Part shown: positions 25,004 to 34,052 of the stretch, in pieces | Layout of the letters: every line of letters starts with the position of its first letter | Position numbering within the stretch: position 1 is the first letter of the stretch | Source: an uncultured Phycisphaerales bacterium | Lineage (GTDB): Bacteria > Planctomycetota > Phycisphaerae > Sedimentisphaerales > Anaerobacaceae | Assembly: GCA_903857265.1 (NCBI GenBank) | Contig: CAIODZ010000010.1 | Location: 122,484-186,483 of the forward strand | DNA: 64,000 nucleotides | Reading direction: 5' to 3' | Notes under the pieces: generated by a model | Databases searched by the model: none | The model's input: only the letters and a program-made list of their open reading frames with translations | What the model was told of the DNA's origin: nothing | Translations under genes and position numbers: made by a program

Positions 25004-26530
25004 TTATAGTTTGACCACGCTTCCTCTGTCGTTATAACAGACAATCTCAGACCGTTCGCCTGCATATTCGGGCGATGAATGAATAATCACCCGTTTATTG
25101 CTGGCCTGTTCAATATGCGCAATCGCGACCCTTTTTTCGTTCTGGAGATAATCCGCCACTTCGTTTGAGACAAACAGCTCAACTTTTTTGACCGTTTCTT
25201 TTGAGGAAGCCAGGTGAAGCAGCCGGATAAGCTCAATCGCGCAGGATTCGTGGCTTTTGACGTAGCCGCTGCCGCCGCAGTTCGGACAGGCCAGATACGT
25301 GCTGGATTGCAGCGAAGGCCGCATCCTTTGCCTTGTCATTTCGATGAGGCCGAAACTGCTTATGTGCAGAACCCGGGACCTTGCGCGGTCGGGCTTGGTT
25401 GCGATTCTGAAGACCTTTTCCACTTCCCTGCGATGCTTTGGGCTTCGCATATCGATGAAGTCGCAGATAATCAGGCCGCCCAGGTCGCGCAATCTTAATT
25501 GTCTTGCGATCTCTTCGGCCGCATCGATATTGGTTTTGAAAGCGGTTTCCTCGGCTTCTGAGTGTTTGCGGAATTTGCCGCTGTTGACGTCGATTGCGAC
25601 CAGCGCCTCGGTCTGCTCGATAACAATCGACCCGCCTGTTTTGAGGGGCACGACGCGCGAGTGGACCTTGGCGATTTCCTGCTCGATTTTGTATTTGTGG
25701 AACAACGGCTCTTTACCGTCATAATATGCCACTCGCTGTTTGAGACGAGGCGACGCTATCGACAGAAAGTCACGAATCCGCTTAACCATACTTTCGGAAT
25801 CGCACATTATCCTGACGATGTCGTTATTAAAAATATCACGCAGCGTCCTGATGACCAGGTCCGATTCCTGATACAATTCGGAGGGCGTCTTTGCGCCTGA
25901 AATTCTTTTTTCAATCGCGGCCCAGAGACGCCGCAGATACTTCATATCATTTTGTATGTCCCGCTTTGAGCTTCCCTGTGCGGCTGTCCGTATAATGAAG
26001 CCGATATCTTTCGGGGGATTGCTCTGCTCGAAGAGGGTTCGCAGCCGAATCCGTTCCTGCTCGTCCTCGATTTTGTGGGAGACGCCCGACTTTTCCATCC
26101 AGGGCATCATAACTAAGTATTTACCGGGCAGCGCAAGATAGGTGCTCAGCGTTGGCCCCTTGGTGTTAATTCCTTCCTTTGTAACCTGCACCACTACCTC
26201 ATCACCCTTGTGCAGGCAGGACTGAATCGGTCTGCGCTCGTTGAGCGAACGTCGTTTGCCGATTTCCTCGGTATCGATAGCGGATTTGCCCGCGAAGTAA
26301 CGCGGGTGCAGGTCACTGATATGCAGGAAGCCGTTTTTGCCGGTCCCGAAATCCACGAAGGCCGCCTGAATCGCCGACTCGACGTTGACGACCCTGCCCT
26401 TGTATATGTTGCCCACGTATCTTGTGGAGCTTGCCCGCTCCACGTATAGTTCTTCGAGCGAGCCGTTTTCCATGACCGCTATGCGGCATTCTTCACTCTC
26501 GGCCACATTAATAAGCATTTCTCTTGGCAT
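25004..26530 (-). CDS. rng: Ribonuclease G/E family endoribonuclease
   Basis: A 508-residue RNase G-type enzyme that cuts single-stranded, AU-rich RNA during rRNA maturation and mRNA decay. Domains: an S1-like RNA-binding domain near 35-130 (RYVGNIYKGRVVNVES...), an RNase H-like region, and a DNase I-like catalytic part with the metal-binding Asp residues in AIDVNSGKF and IICDFIDM. A zinc-link CPNCGGSG comes near the end. There is no long C-terminal degradosome scaffold, so it is the short RNase G form. The DUF2344 protein gene precedes it by 62 bp on the same strand, a pairing common in bacteria. Confidence 0.93.
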   Translation of the reverse strand: MPREMLINVAESEECRIAVMENGSLEELYVERASSTRYVGNIYKGRVVNVESAIQAAFVDFGTGKNGFLHISDLHPRYFAGKSAIDTEEIGKRRSLNERRPIQSCLHKGDEVVVQVTKEGINTKGPTLSTYLALPGKYLVMMPWMEKSGVSHKIEDEQERIRLRTLFEQSNPPKDIGFIIRTAAQGSSKRDIQNDMKYLRRLWAAIEKRISGAKTPSELYQESDLVIRTLRDIFNNDIVRIMCDSESMVKRIRDFLSIASPRLKQRVAYYDGKEPLFHKYKIEQEIAKVHSRVVPLKTGGSIVIEQTEALVAIDVNSGKFRKHSEAEETAFKTNIDAAEEIARQLRLRDLGGLIICDFIDMRSPKHRREVEKVFRIATKPDRARSRVLHISSFGLIEMTRQRMRPSLQSSTYLACPNCGGSGYVKSHESCAIELIRLLHLASSKETVKKVELFVSNEVADYLQNEKRVAIAHIEQASNKRVIIHSSPEYAGERSEIVCYNDRGSVVKL

Positions 26531-26592
26531 TTGTCTTGTCTTTCTCTTTCACAAACTTTTTTTAATAAAAATAATCTATTTCGTAATCGCTG

Positions 26593-27216
26593 TTAAATAC
26601 CTTTCCACTGCACGCTTGTGCGCCTGACCGGCCCGATCAAATCCGCGGTTTTCAATTGCAACAAACCGAGAATTTCATCAACGCGTATTGTCCCCTTGGG
26701 GATGATTTTGCAGTCAACGGTAAACCCTTCCGGTTCGGCTTGGATTGCTTCCAGAAAAGGCCTTACATCAACGGGTTTGGTTCTTGAATCCTCGCCTGCG
26801 CGACGGTTCACAACAAATTTATCGCTTGCCAGCACATCCGCAATACGTTTCTTCACTCCGTCATAGATTTTCTGCCCTTGCACCTTCATTACATATCTTG
26901 CTGAAATCGGCTCAGGGATATTTTTTGCCTCGCTGGTTTCTGCTGAAATGATTTCGATGCCGCCCGGCAGCACACTTTTCAGTGCTTCGGCGTCAATCGC
27001 TGTCTGGCCCTCCTTAAGCCACAGGCACAGCAGGTCATCGTCTGATTCGACACCGACGCTTCGAGGCGGGACAAGCGACATTCGCTGATGCGGATTAAAC
27101 CCCTGGCTATACGCGATTTGCACCCCCGCCCGCACACAGGCCCGCTGGAAAACGCGTATCGTCTCCGCGTGCGACAAAAATCGCAAAGCTCCTCCTATTC
27201 GGAATCTGACGAACAC
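26593..27216 (-). CDS. TIGR03936/DUF2344 family protein
   Basis: A 207-residue protein of the DUF2344 family, often fused or adjacent to a B12-binding radical SAM protein (TIGR03960) and frequently next to RNase G. Diagnostic features: RFRIGGALRFLSHAETIRVFQRA at the N-terminus, then YSQGFNPHQRMSLVPPRSVG and SDDDLLCLWL. The start is GTG at 27216, since no in-frame ATG lies upstream. Here the usual radical SAM partner is not adjacent; the gene lies just upstream of rng, which suggests a role in RNA or ribosome metabolism, but the function is unproven. Confidence 0.85.
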   Translation of the reverse strand: MFVRFRIGGALRFLSHAETIRVFQRACVRAGVQIAYSQGFNPHQRMSLVPPRSVGVESDDDLLCLWLKEGQTAIDAEALKSVLPGGIEIISAETSEAKNIPEPISARYVMKVQGQKIYDGVKKRIADVLASDKFVVNRRAGEDSRTKPVDVRPFLEAIQAEPEGFTVDCKIIPKGTIRVDEILGLLQLKTADLIGPVRRTSVQWKGI

Positions 27217-27382
27217 ACATACTCGTTCGGTGCCGCTAACGTCCTGCTTGTTCGGGCCGGTTATGGTTTCATCTCCTTATTAACGTTGATAACACAAAAA
27301 GGGCGCTACAACCCTTCCATTATCCCCCAATTGTGGTTGAAAACAAGGATTTTTCAGACGAACCGCCGTGTCAGGAACCGGC

Positions 27383-28081
27383 TTATGCTCGCCCCATTTT
27401 CGCCTTCGCAACCGACCTTAAAGGCATACGAACGGATTTTTGCTCCCCCGAAATGATATTTCCCCAATCCCCCCGGCGAAATGAAACCAAAACCCAGATA
27501 AAGAAGGTGATTATGAAAGAAGTAGTCAAGGGATTCGTAACAAGATGGCAAACTGTATTGACAACATCCATCCATAATGGGCTTAAAATCAACAGAGAAA
27601 TCGGTTCACTACTGAAAAGCTCGAGTATCATAAGCGCAATTTTGAAAACGACAAACACGTACATCAAGAGCAATCCCCAAACAAGCGCCCGTCCTCTGCG
27701 TCTCAAAGACAGCGGGGTAGCCGCTATCAAGGCCGCCAGGAAAGCCGTATACATATAATCGCCATAGCGGATATTATGGTGGAACCGCACTTCACTCACT
27801 TTCCCGTTCTCATCTATGCGGTATTGGTTAAAAGTGACAATATGTATATCGTCCCTGCTGTTTTCCGATTGATAGAATCGGACAATAACCCCATGTCCGA
27901 AAGAGCTAAACAGAACCTCCCCCGTTGCCCGGTAGAATTTTGAATAAACGGCGCCCACTGCCGGCCAGGCAGCCATCAGCAGGCCATAAACTAATACAAA
28001 CAGGCAGAAAAATTTTATGGCCGCCTTAGTGTTAATCAGCCCTAATGATTTTGTACGGGTACTTGACTTTTCCCTGTCCAT
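27383..28081 (-). CDS. Exosortase H-associated membrane protein
   Basis: A 232-residue membrane protein from ATG at 28081 (MDREKSSTRTKS...). It has an N-terminal helix (about 20-42), an extracytoplasmic segment of ~85 residues, and three further hydrophobic segments (about 130-150, 155-175, 198-220). Its start overlaps the end of the exosortase gene by 40 bp, so the two are translationally linked. This position and topology match the partner protein repeatedly found beside exosortase H. It probably assists sorting or membrane insertion of IPTL-CTERM substrates; the exact role is unknown. Confidence 0.7.
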   Translation of the reverse strand: MDREKSSTRTKSLGLINTKAAIKFFCLFVLVYGLLMAAWPAVGAVYSKFYRATGEVLFSSFGHGVIVRFYQSENSRDDIHIVTFNQYRIDENGKVSEVRFHHNIRYGDYMYTAFLAALIAATPLSLRRRGRALVWGLLLMYVFVVFKIALMILELFSSEPISLLILSPLWMDVVNTVCHLVTNPLTTSFIITFFIWVLVSFRRGDWGNIISGEQKSVRMPLRSVAKAKMGRA

Positions 28082-28641
28082 AATAGCCAGGAGCCCCATA
28101 AGAAAATAGCGAAAAATATGAATAATCCCTGCCACACATCGGCGTGCATCAATTCAAAAGCTGAAGGCAAATAAACGCCAACTAAAAATAAACTGACAAT
28201 CCTTATAAGATTAAGAACTGCCAGAAGCAGCGTCCCGGCGATAATGCCGGGAACCTTTTTTGAAAAAGGCACCGGGAATGCCAGGACGGCACAAATAAAC
28301 AAAGCGGTTGGCTCGATGGCATCACAGCCTTGTTCGATGGTGATGGAAAAAACCGGCGAAGAAATTGATGCGCCTCCGACCGTTATATCCTGGCCGAGAT
28401 ACTTCAATATATGTCCTGACATTCTGGCGTTAACGCCAAGATAATAAGGAAAGTGCCGCTCATAAAATGGCGTGAATAGGGCAAGGGCATAAAAACCGCC
28501 CATTAAAACACCGAAAATCAGCAAAAAAACAAACACACCCTTGTGCTCGGAAAACCATTCGCCAATCCCAGTTTTTACCAGGTTTCTTCTCGCACGGTGT
28601 TCCCGCCGTTGGTTGTATCGGTTTATCCTCAACTGTCTCAT
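28042..28641 (-). CDS. xrtH: Exosortase H (IPTL-CTERM sorting transpeptidase)
   Basis: A 199-residue multi-pass membrane cysteine protease/transpeptidase that recognises C-terminal IPTL-type signals at the cell envelope. From the ATG at 28641 (AGGAGG 11 bp upstream; an earlier GTG overlaps that site) the catalytic triad is visible: Cys106 in EQGCDAIEP, Arg147 in LNLIRIVSLF, and His166 in FELMHADVWQ. Hydrophobic segments flank these residues as in other exosortases. A substrate-like protein with IPTL-CTERM motifs is encoded immediately upstream and the associated membrane protein downstream, giving a three-gene sorting cluster. Confidence 0.88.
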   Translation of the reverse strand: MRQLRINRYNQRREHRARRNLVKTGIGEWFSEHKGVFVFLLIFGVLMGGFYALALFTPFYERHFPYYLGVNARMSGHILKYLGQDITVGGASISSPVFSITIEQGCDAIEPTALFICAVLAFPVPFSKKVPGIIAGTLLLAVLNLIRIVSLFLVGVYLPSAFELMHADVWQGLFIFFAIFLWGSWLLWTGKSQVPVQNH

Positions 28642-28743
28642 CCGGGCTTTCACCTCCTGAATAGTTCACCCGTTATGCGCATACCACCACTTTCACCGAG
28701 GGCTCCCCATCAGCAAACCTATTTCTTTCGCCCCTTCACAATC

Positions 28744-30699
28744 CTATACCGCCACTTGCCTGCGCCTAACAATCACAATCGCACCTGCTATTAACATTGC
28801 GCCCGCCATCACAATCAGACCCCATTCGGAAACTGTGGGAATTTGTGTAGGACCACCAGGTGCTGCCAGAACAAATTCGTTTGAATCATAGTGAGGAGAA
28901 TTCGTGAATGTCCGGGTGTTCATCGGTGCCCTCGGGCTGGTGATCTGAAACGCCCTGATTTGACCAGGCATGATACCAAAGTTTGGGTCGGGCGTCCAGA
29001 AAGTCAGTATTGCAGGCATTAAACCTTCTTCCGTGTCTGTGGGCTTGCCTCCGCTGGCTCCACGGTCGGCGGGTTCTCCCTGAAAAAATGCCCACTGCCA
29101 TCCAGGCGGCATTTGCGTGACAGCGAAATCAAAAGAACTGACGCCCTCAGGTAGGTCCAAGGTGAATCGAGTCACCGGATCAACCAAACCGGGTCCGACA
29201 AGACCTTCCAATGAATAGTCGTATTTCCATGACTTATCTGTTGCTTTATCAGCTGTACCGCTGGCATTTGACTTGCTCTTAACCGTCGCCATTCCATAAA
29301 GCTTTTTCTTGAGCGCCATATCGTCATCGTTTGGCGTCTCAAAGGGGTCGGTTCTGTTCCAATCGGCCGCTTTAGCCGCGTCGTTTGTACTGCTGGGATA
29401 GTTCCACTTCATGATAGTCGACAAATCGGAATGCCCAAGACCTTCCACATGTCCTAACTCGTGCTTCAGGAGCCGCGTAAGCCCTCGGGCGTTCAACCCA
29501 TCGTCGGATTCGATAGTAACCTTAACCGGTCCAGTTCCAGGGTCGGTTGTTCCCCAAGATTCGTACTTCTCATGCCAGCTTATTTGTACGTCACAGTTCT
29601 CTGTAGCATATTCGAAGGTCAAGCCATTGATGTCGGGATTGGCCTGAGCAACGTTCCATTCGGCCATGGCCTCGAAAACGGCCTCATAGAATTCCGCTTG
29701 CGTGATCGTGATATTCCCACCCAGAGGTGGTGGCGTATCTACGCAGACCTTTATTGTCTGCCCTTTCGTCCAGGTTCCGGCGTGATTGCCGGGTGTCCCA
29801 GCGTAACTTAATGCCGGCAAAAATAGGAGTATAACCATCGCAGCACTCACTGCGGGCAGACGACGCCTTATCACGGCCACCCCCACCGTCAACAGCAGCA
29901 ATGCCATAACAATCAGGCTCCATTGTGAGACCGTAGGAACGGCCTCCGGAACTTGGTCGATTACCGCCACCTGAGCCCATTCTCCACCGGTGCCGACACC
30001 GAAATCGTCGTATCGATTGCCTGCTGAAGCGCCTGTAAAGGTAACCGTAGCGTAGGTAATGGCGAACATCGTTGGTTCAACGTTTGGAATCACGATACTT
30101 GATGACTCGCCAACCGCGTATTCTCTGTTTAGTTCGGGCAATGATATGAATGATTCTGGTGGCAACACATTTCGATTCAAATCCTCAATCGGCCGTTCCA
30201 CATAGTTAAGTAAGTACCCAACACCACTGAACGTCACGGTGTCGTCGGATATATTCTCAACTGTAATGGTCAACTCCCGAGCGTTTTGGTTGTATGAAAG
30301 GTCAAAGTTGGACTTTGGCACCGGGACAATATAGGGACTGGTTGTATATGACCAGGCCTTGAACCGAACCTTGGGCTTCTTACCAGTTCCATATATCCCA
30401 AAGTGTTTATTTTTGTTGAGGTCCTGCGAAATAATATTAGAACCTTTGAAAGTAATACACGTGTTTCCAATATCAGTCAGAGTAATGGTGCGTGTCGGAT
30501 TGTCGAACGGGTTGGTGACGCCTGATTGACCACCACCCGTGATCTGTTTCTGCACATCACCTTTCAGCCAGATCTCAAAGTCTGTTGCTGGCCGGGAATC
30601 ACGCTGCTGGTAATCCTCGTTGATCATCCAGGCAAACGCCTGGGTTGCCACCATAAGACATACCAATCCGATAAATAAACTGTATTTGACCTTGGCCAT
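28744..30699 (-). CDS. Matrixin-like metalloprotease-like protein with two IPTL-CTERM sorting signals
   Basis: A 651-residue envelope protein with a signal peptide (about 1-23, cut after AFA). Part 1 (24-250) is a beta-rich region and ends in a sorting signal AVPTVSQWSLIVM, hydrophobic stretch, RRR (253-280). Directly after comes a second signal-peptide-like stretch (about 288-300, MVILLFLPALSYAG). Part 2 has a zinc-protease motif HELGHVEGLGH (413-423) and ends in a second signal, IPTVSEWGLIVM, helix, RRRQVAV (620-651). It looks like two exosortase H substrates joined in one frame. The start has a strong AAGGAGGAATAAT site. The xrtH gene is immediately downstream, so it is a likely substrate. 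Confidence 0.85.
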   Translation of the reverse strand: MAKVKYSLFIGLVCLMVATQAFAWMINEDYQQRDSRPATDFEIWLKGDVQKQITGGGQSGVTNPFDNPTRTITLTDIGNTCITFKGSNIISQDLNKNKHFGIYGTGKKPKVRFKAWSYTTSPYIVPVPKSNFDLSYNQNARELTITVENISDDTVTFSGVGYLLNYVERPIEDLNRNVLPPESFISLPELNREYAVGESSSIVIPNVEPTMFAITYATVTFTGASAGNRYDDFGVGTGGEWAQVAVIDQVPEAVPTVSQWSLIVMALLLLTVGVAVIRRRLPAVSAAMVILLFLPALSYAGTPGNHAGTWTKGQTIKVCVDTPPPLGGNITITQAEFYEAVFEAMAEWNVAQANPDINGLTFEYATENCDVQISWHEKYESWGTTDPGTGPVKVTIESDDGLNARGLTRLLKHELGHVEGLGHSDLSTIMKWNYPSSTNDAAKAADWNRTDPFETPNDDDMALKKKLYGMATVKSKSNASGTADKATDKSWKYDYSLEGLVGPGLVDPVTRFTLDLPEGVSSFDFAVTQMPPGWQWAFFQGEPADRGASGGKPTDTEEGLMPAILTFWTPDPNFGIMPGQIRAFQITSPRAPMNTRTFTNSPHYDSNEFVLAAPGGPTQIPTVSEWGLIVMAGAMLIAGAIVIVRRRQVAV

Positions 30700-30978
30700 A
30701 TTATTCCTCCTTCAAAAATCAAGAATATCTTTCCTCGTCAAAATGGAACTGCAATTTATCAGCGAATACGGGGTGTGTGATTCGATGGCGCTGCCCCCTG
30801 TTATCTTGCCCCGCTCACAAAAACAAAATTATAGCGCCATTTCAGAGTTGTCAAGCATTTTTTGTCTTTAACTCGAAAATAAAATACAAGTAGGTATACT
30901 ATAAGGACTTATGGGCGCCGATTTATTGTTTTTCGGGGAATATTGGCGACTGATTATGATTACCTCTGACGACAATCG

Positions 30979-32718
30979 TCAGAACGCTTCGGGCAATATT
31001 TTTCTGGCCGCGTCACGAAGGAAGCTGGATATCTGTCTTTCAGAATTCATCCCCAGAACCTTTCTGGCAACCTTATTGCATTCCTCTACCGTGACTGAGC
31101 GAATAATCTGTTTTATTTCCGGTATCATCGGCGCCGCCATTGACAGCTTGCGTATGCCCAAACCAAGCAGCAGCATCACTGATTCCGGCTCCGAGGCCAT
31201 CTCGCCGCATACGTTGACCTCCACCCGTGCCTTGTGCGCATCCTGAATCACTGTCCTGATAAGCCGAATGACCGCGGGGTCAACCGAGGAATAAAGCGTC
31301 GAGACAAGCTCGTTACCTCTGTCAACCGCCAGCGTATATTGAGTGAGGTCGTTTGTGCCTATACTGAAAAATTCAACGTCTTTTGCCAGCATTGACGCCG
31401 TAAGCGCCGCCGCGGGCGTCTCAATCATAATACCGACCTTGATTTTTCTGTTATACGGGATTCCCTCGTCGTCGAGGTCCTCCATCACGTCGCCAAGTAC
31501 CATTTTGGCCTGCATCAGCTCCTGAAGGTTAGTTATTAGCGGGAACATTATCCGCAGGTCGCCCAGGACCGACGCCCGCATAATGGCATGAAGCTGTGTT
31601 TTGAACATCGTCAGGTTTTGAAGACAATATCGTATCGAACGCAATCCCAGGAACGGGTTCGGCTCGCGGGCATAGCGCCTGCTCTGCGTGTATTTATCCG
31701 CTCCAAGGTCCACGGTTCTCAATATAACGGGCCTGGACTTAAAAACCGCAACCGTCTTGGAGTAGGCCTCGTAATGTTCCTGCTCCGTCGGCTCAGTGTC
31801 CCGGTTAAGATACAAAAACTCCGTTCGGTAAAGCCCGATGCCTTCGCCGCCTTTTTCAAGAACGCTATGTGCCTCATCGGGGAATTCGATATTACCGAAC
31901 AACACCACGCGCACCCCATCTCGCGTCTCGGCTGGTTTTTCTCTTATCGCGTCAAGCCGGTGTTCCAGCTCGGTATATTCGACGGCGTATTCAAGGTATT
32001 GCTGTATTGTGTTGTCGTCGGGATTTACGATAACAATGCCCCGGTTGCCGTCGATTATAACGGTATCGCCCGCGTTTACGCTTTCGGTGATGTCTTCCAC
32101 CGCAACCACCGCTGGGATACCCAGCGACCTTGCGACAATCGCCGTATGACTTGTCCTGCCTCCCGCGCCGGTGGCGATGCCCTTGATGTATTCTTTATTG
32201 AAACTCGCCGTTTGCGTGGGGCTAAGCTCGCGTGCTACAACAATCGCTTCTTCCTTCAGGGCCGCGATATCCTGCCTCTTGCCTCCCACGAGGAGTCGCA
32301 GTAACCGGTGTTCGATGTCATATATATCGGCAGCCCGCTCGCTTATGTAGGCGTCTTTTACTTTGGCAAAATGAGCGGCGATATCACGCAGCGTCTTGGA
32401 AACGGCAAACTCGGCCGTAACCGATTCGGTGGTTATCATATCGGTTATTTTCTTGCGAAGGGTGCGGTCCCGAAGATAGCTGAGGTGAACCGCGAAGATG
32501 TCTTTCATCTTCTGCCCTTCGATTTCCTCCTGCTCGGCCTGAAGTTTTGTCAGCTCCTCGATGGCGTCTTTGAAAACGTTGCGCACCCGCTGCGTTTCCG
32601 TCATTCGCTGCGACGGATCAATAAGTCGCCTTGGAATCCGGTAATCCTCTGCGTCGATAACGAGGCACTTACCGATTGAAATTCCCGGCGAAACAGCTAC
32701 GCCTTTTTTAATTTCCAT
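30979..32718 (-). CDS. ptsI: Phosphoenolpyruvate-protein phosphotransferase (PTS enzyme I)
   Basis: A 579-residue PTS enzyme I that autophosphorylates from PEP and passes the phosphate to HPr. The phosphorylated His lies in GGRTSHTAIVARSLGIP; the PEP-binding barrel shows GIGLYRTEFLYL, SIGTNDLTQYTLAVDR and EVNVCGEMASEP. Length is standard. It follows the HPr gene by 15 bp, downstream of an EIIA-like gene and hpf on the same strand. No EIIB/EIIC sugar permease is in the window, so this chain looks like a regulatory PTS. Confidence 0.94.
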   Translation of the reverse strand: MEIKKGVAVSPGISIGKCLVIDAEDYRIPRRLIDPSQRMTETQRVRNVFKDAIEELTKLQAEQEEIEGQKMKDIFAVHLSYLRDRTLRKKITDMITTESVTAEFAVSKTLRDIAAHFAKVKDAYISERAADIYDIEHRLLRLLVGGKRQDIAALKEEAIVVARELSPTQTASFNKEYIKGIATGAGGRTSHTAIVARSLGIPAVVAVEDITESVNAGDTVIIDGNRGIVIVNPDDNTIQQYLEYAVEYTELEHRLDAIREKPAETRDGVRVVLFGNIEFPDEAHSVLEKGGEGIGLYRTEFLYLNRDTEPTEQEHYEAYSKTVAVFKSRPVILRTVDLGADKYTQSRRYAREPNPFLGLRSIRYCLQNLTMFKTQLHAIMRASVLGDLRIMFPLITNLQELMQAKMVLGDVMEDLDDEGIPYNRKIKVGIMIETPAAALTASMLAKDVEFFSIGTNDLTQYTLAVDRGNELVSTLYSSVDPAVIRLIRTVIQDAHKARVEVNVCGEMASEPESVMLLLGLGIRKLSMAAPMIPEIKQIIRSVTVEECNKVARKVLGMNSERQISSFLRDAARKILPEAF

Positions 32719-32733
32719 TGTTGACCGGGATAA

Positions 32734-33042
32734 TTACGCCTGCCGACTTTTTTCCTCGGGTGTCGGCTCATCGAATTTCTTTACCTCAACAAGCTCTCGA
32801 AGCGCCTCAACCGCCTCAGCCGCGTCCGCGCCCTCGGCTTTTATTTTCAGCCGGGTTCCGCATGTCGCTGCGAGCATGCTCATTTGCATAATGCTCTTGC
32901 CGTCCACGTTTGTGTCGTCCTTGCTGACGCTTACCGACGACTGAAACCTGCTGGCCGTATCTACAAACTGCATCGCGGGCCGCATATGAAGCCCATCCGC
33001 GTTTTTTATTTCAACTTCAAGTTCGCAAACTGTATTTTGCAC
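32734..33042 (-). CDS. ptsH: HPr phosphocarrier protein
   Basis: A 102-residue HPr that relays phosphate from enzyme I to EIIA proteins. The phospho-acceptor His19 is in GLHMRPAM, and a regulatory-type Ser50 sits in DGKSIMQM. A ~12-residue charged tail (DEPTPEEKSRQA) extends beyond the usual ~88 aa. It lies between the EIIA-like gene (47 bp upstream) and ptsI (15 bp downstream), which supports a single phosphorelay operon. HPr kinase is not in view, so whether Ser50 is modified is unknown. Confidence 0.92.
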   Translation of the reverse strand: MQNTVCELEVEIKNADGLHMRPAMQFVDTASRFQSSVSVSKDDTNVDGKSIMQMSMLAATCGTRLKIKAEGADAAEAVEALRELVEVKKFDEPTPEEKSRQA

Positions 33043-33089
33043 TGTTGAGCATCCGTTCAGATATCACCGGCCTGGTTGCATCACAAAAT

Positions 33090-33584
33090 TCACAGGGACG
33101 GATTAACGTCCGCCTCTTTCAACAGGTCCTCAATCTGTGCGGTCGTCTGTGACTGCCTCAGGAACTTGCGGAATTTTTCCTGCTGAAGGTGTTTGAAAAT
33201 CTGTTCCATTGCCTGCAGGTGCTTGTCGGGGTCTTCGGCGGGACTTAACAGCAGAAGGACCGAATACACCGGCTGCTTGTCCAGCGCGGCAAAATCAATG
33301 CCTTTGCTGCTCTGGCCCACCGCGGCGACGACGTCCTTGACCGCCTTGTGCTTGACGTGAGGAACGGCTATTCCCTTGCCCATTCCGGTGCTTGCCTCGT
33401 TTTCCCTTTTGATTACGGCACGCGTTATTTTGTCGCAGTTGCCTTTCCCGAGCCGGCCCGCCTTGTCAAGCGCCGCCACAAGCTCCGTTATGGCTCCATC
33501 CCTGTCCTTTGACTCAAGCTCCGGGATGACCGCCTCAAAACAAACGAAATCCGCAAACTTCATACCATCTTTCCTAAAACGCAC
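33090..33584 (-). CDS. PTS EIIA-like protein (PtsN/fructose family)
   Basis: A 164-residue EIIA domain of the fructose/PtsN family, which accepts phosphate from HPr on a His. The active-site region is GMGKGIAVPHVKHKAV, followed by the usual VYSVLLLLSPAEDPDKHLQ segment. There is no attached EIIB or EIIC. With HPr and enzyme I downstream and hpf upstream, this resembles a PTS-Ntr arrangement, in which EIIA phosphorylation state regulates other proteins rather than sugar uptake. The regulated target is not visible. Confidence 0.88.
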   Translation of the reverse strand: MRFRKDGMKFADFVCFEAVIPELESKDRDGAITELVAALDKAGRLGKGNCDKITRAVIKRENEASTGMGKGIAVPHVKHKAVKDVVAAVGQSSKGIDFAALDKQPVYSVLLLLSPAEDPDKHLQAMEQIFKHLQQEKFRKFLRQSQTTAQIEDLLKEADVNPSL

Positions 33585-33632
33585 CCATAAGTTTTTATCG
33601 TCTGCATCATATCGGTTGAAAAACGCAGAACT

Positions 33633-33974
33633 TTAGCGGGCTCTGTGCTTTTTTTCGTCCCGCTCTTTGGTCTTGGTCTTCTTGAGCTGCTGCTCGAGCT
33701 TGTGTGTCGCCAGGTCGATGCAGGCGTAAACGTCGTTGCCTATTTCCTTTACCACGAAGATTTTCTTGCGTTCTCCCCTGGCGATGATTTCCACCGCGAT
33801 ATTACCCGCTTCCTTGCTTCCCTCTTTGCCGTCAACAATGACCTCGATTTGGTTGATGACGTCGTAAAATTTAGGCAGCTTGTCGGTTTTTTCCTCGGCA
33901 TAGCTTTTTACGCTTTCCGGGATCTCAGTGTGTTTGCCGCTAATCCTGAATAACAAGGCAGTTCTCCTTTTCAT
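33633..33974 (-). CDS. hpf: Ribosome hibernation promoting factor (short HPF/RaiA type)
   Basis: A 113-residue HPF/YfiA-type protein that binds the 30S subunit in stationary phase and blocks translation. The fold signature is present: FRISGKHTEIPESVKSYAEEK at the N-terminus, then VEIIARGERKKIFVVKE and DVYACIDLATHKLEQQLKK, with a basic tail. It lacks the C-terminal dimerisation domain of long HPF. As in many bacteria, it lies next to a ptsN-like gene (48 bp) and probably shares its transcript. Confidence 0.9.
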   Translation of the reverse strand: MKRRTALLFRISGKHTEIPESVKSYAEEKTDKLPKFYDVINQIEVIVDGKEGSKEAGNIAVEIIARGERKKIFVVKEIGNDVYACIDLATHKLEQQLKKTKTKERDEKKHRAR

Positions 33975-34052
33975 TTACAATTAAATCACTTATAGCCCGG
34001 CCACCGCCGGCCAGCTTATTATACACAAGCCCTTCCCAATTTCACGCATAAT

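Noticed and set aside
27220..27382. Possible gene between the DUF2344 gene and the exosortase partner
   Set aside because: Frames here have no ribosome site or protein-like composition and overlap the ends of neighbouring genes.
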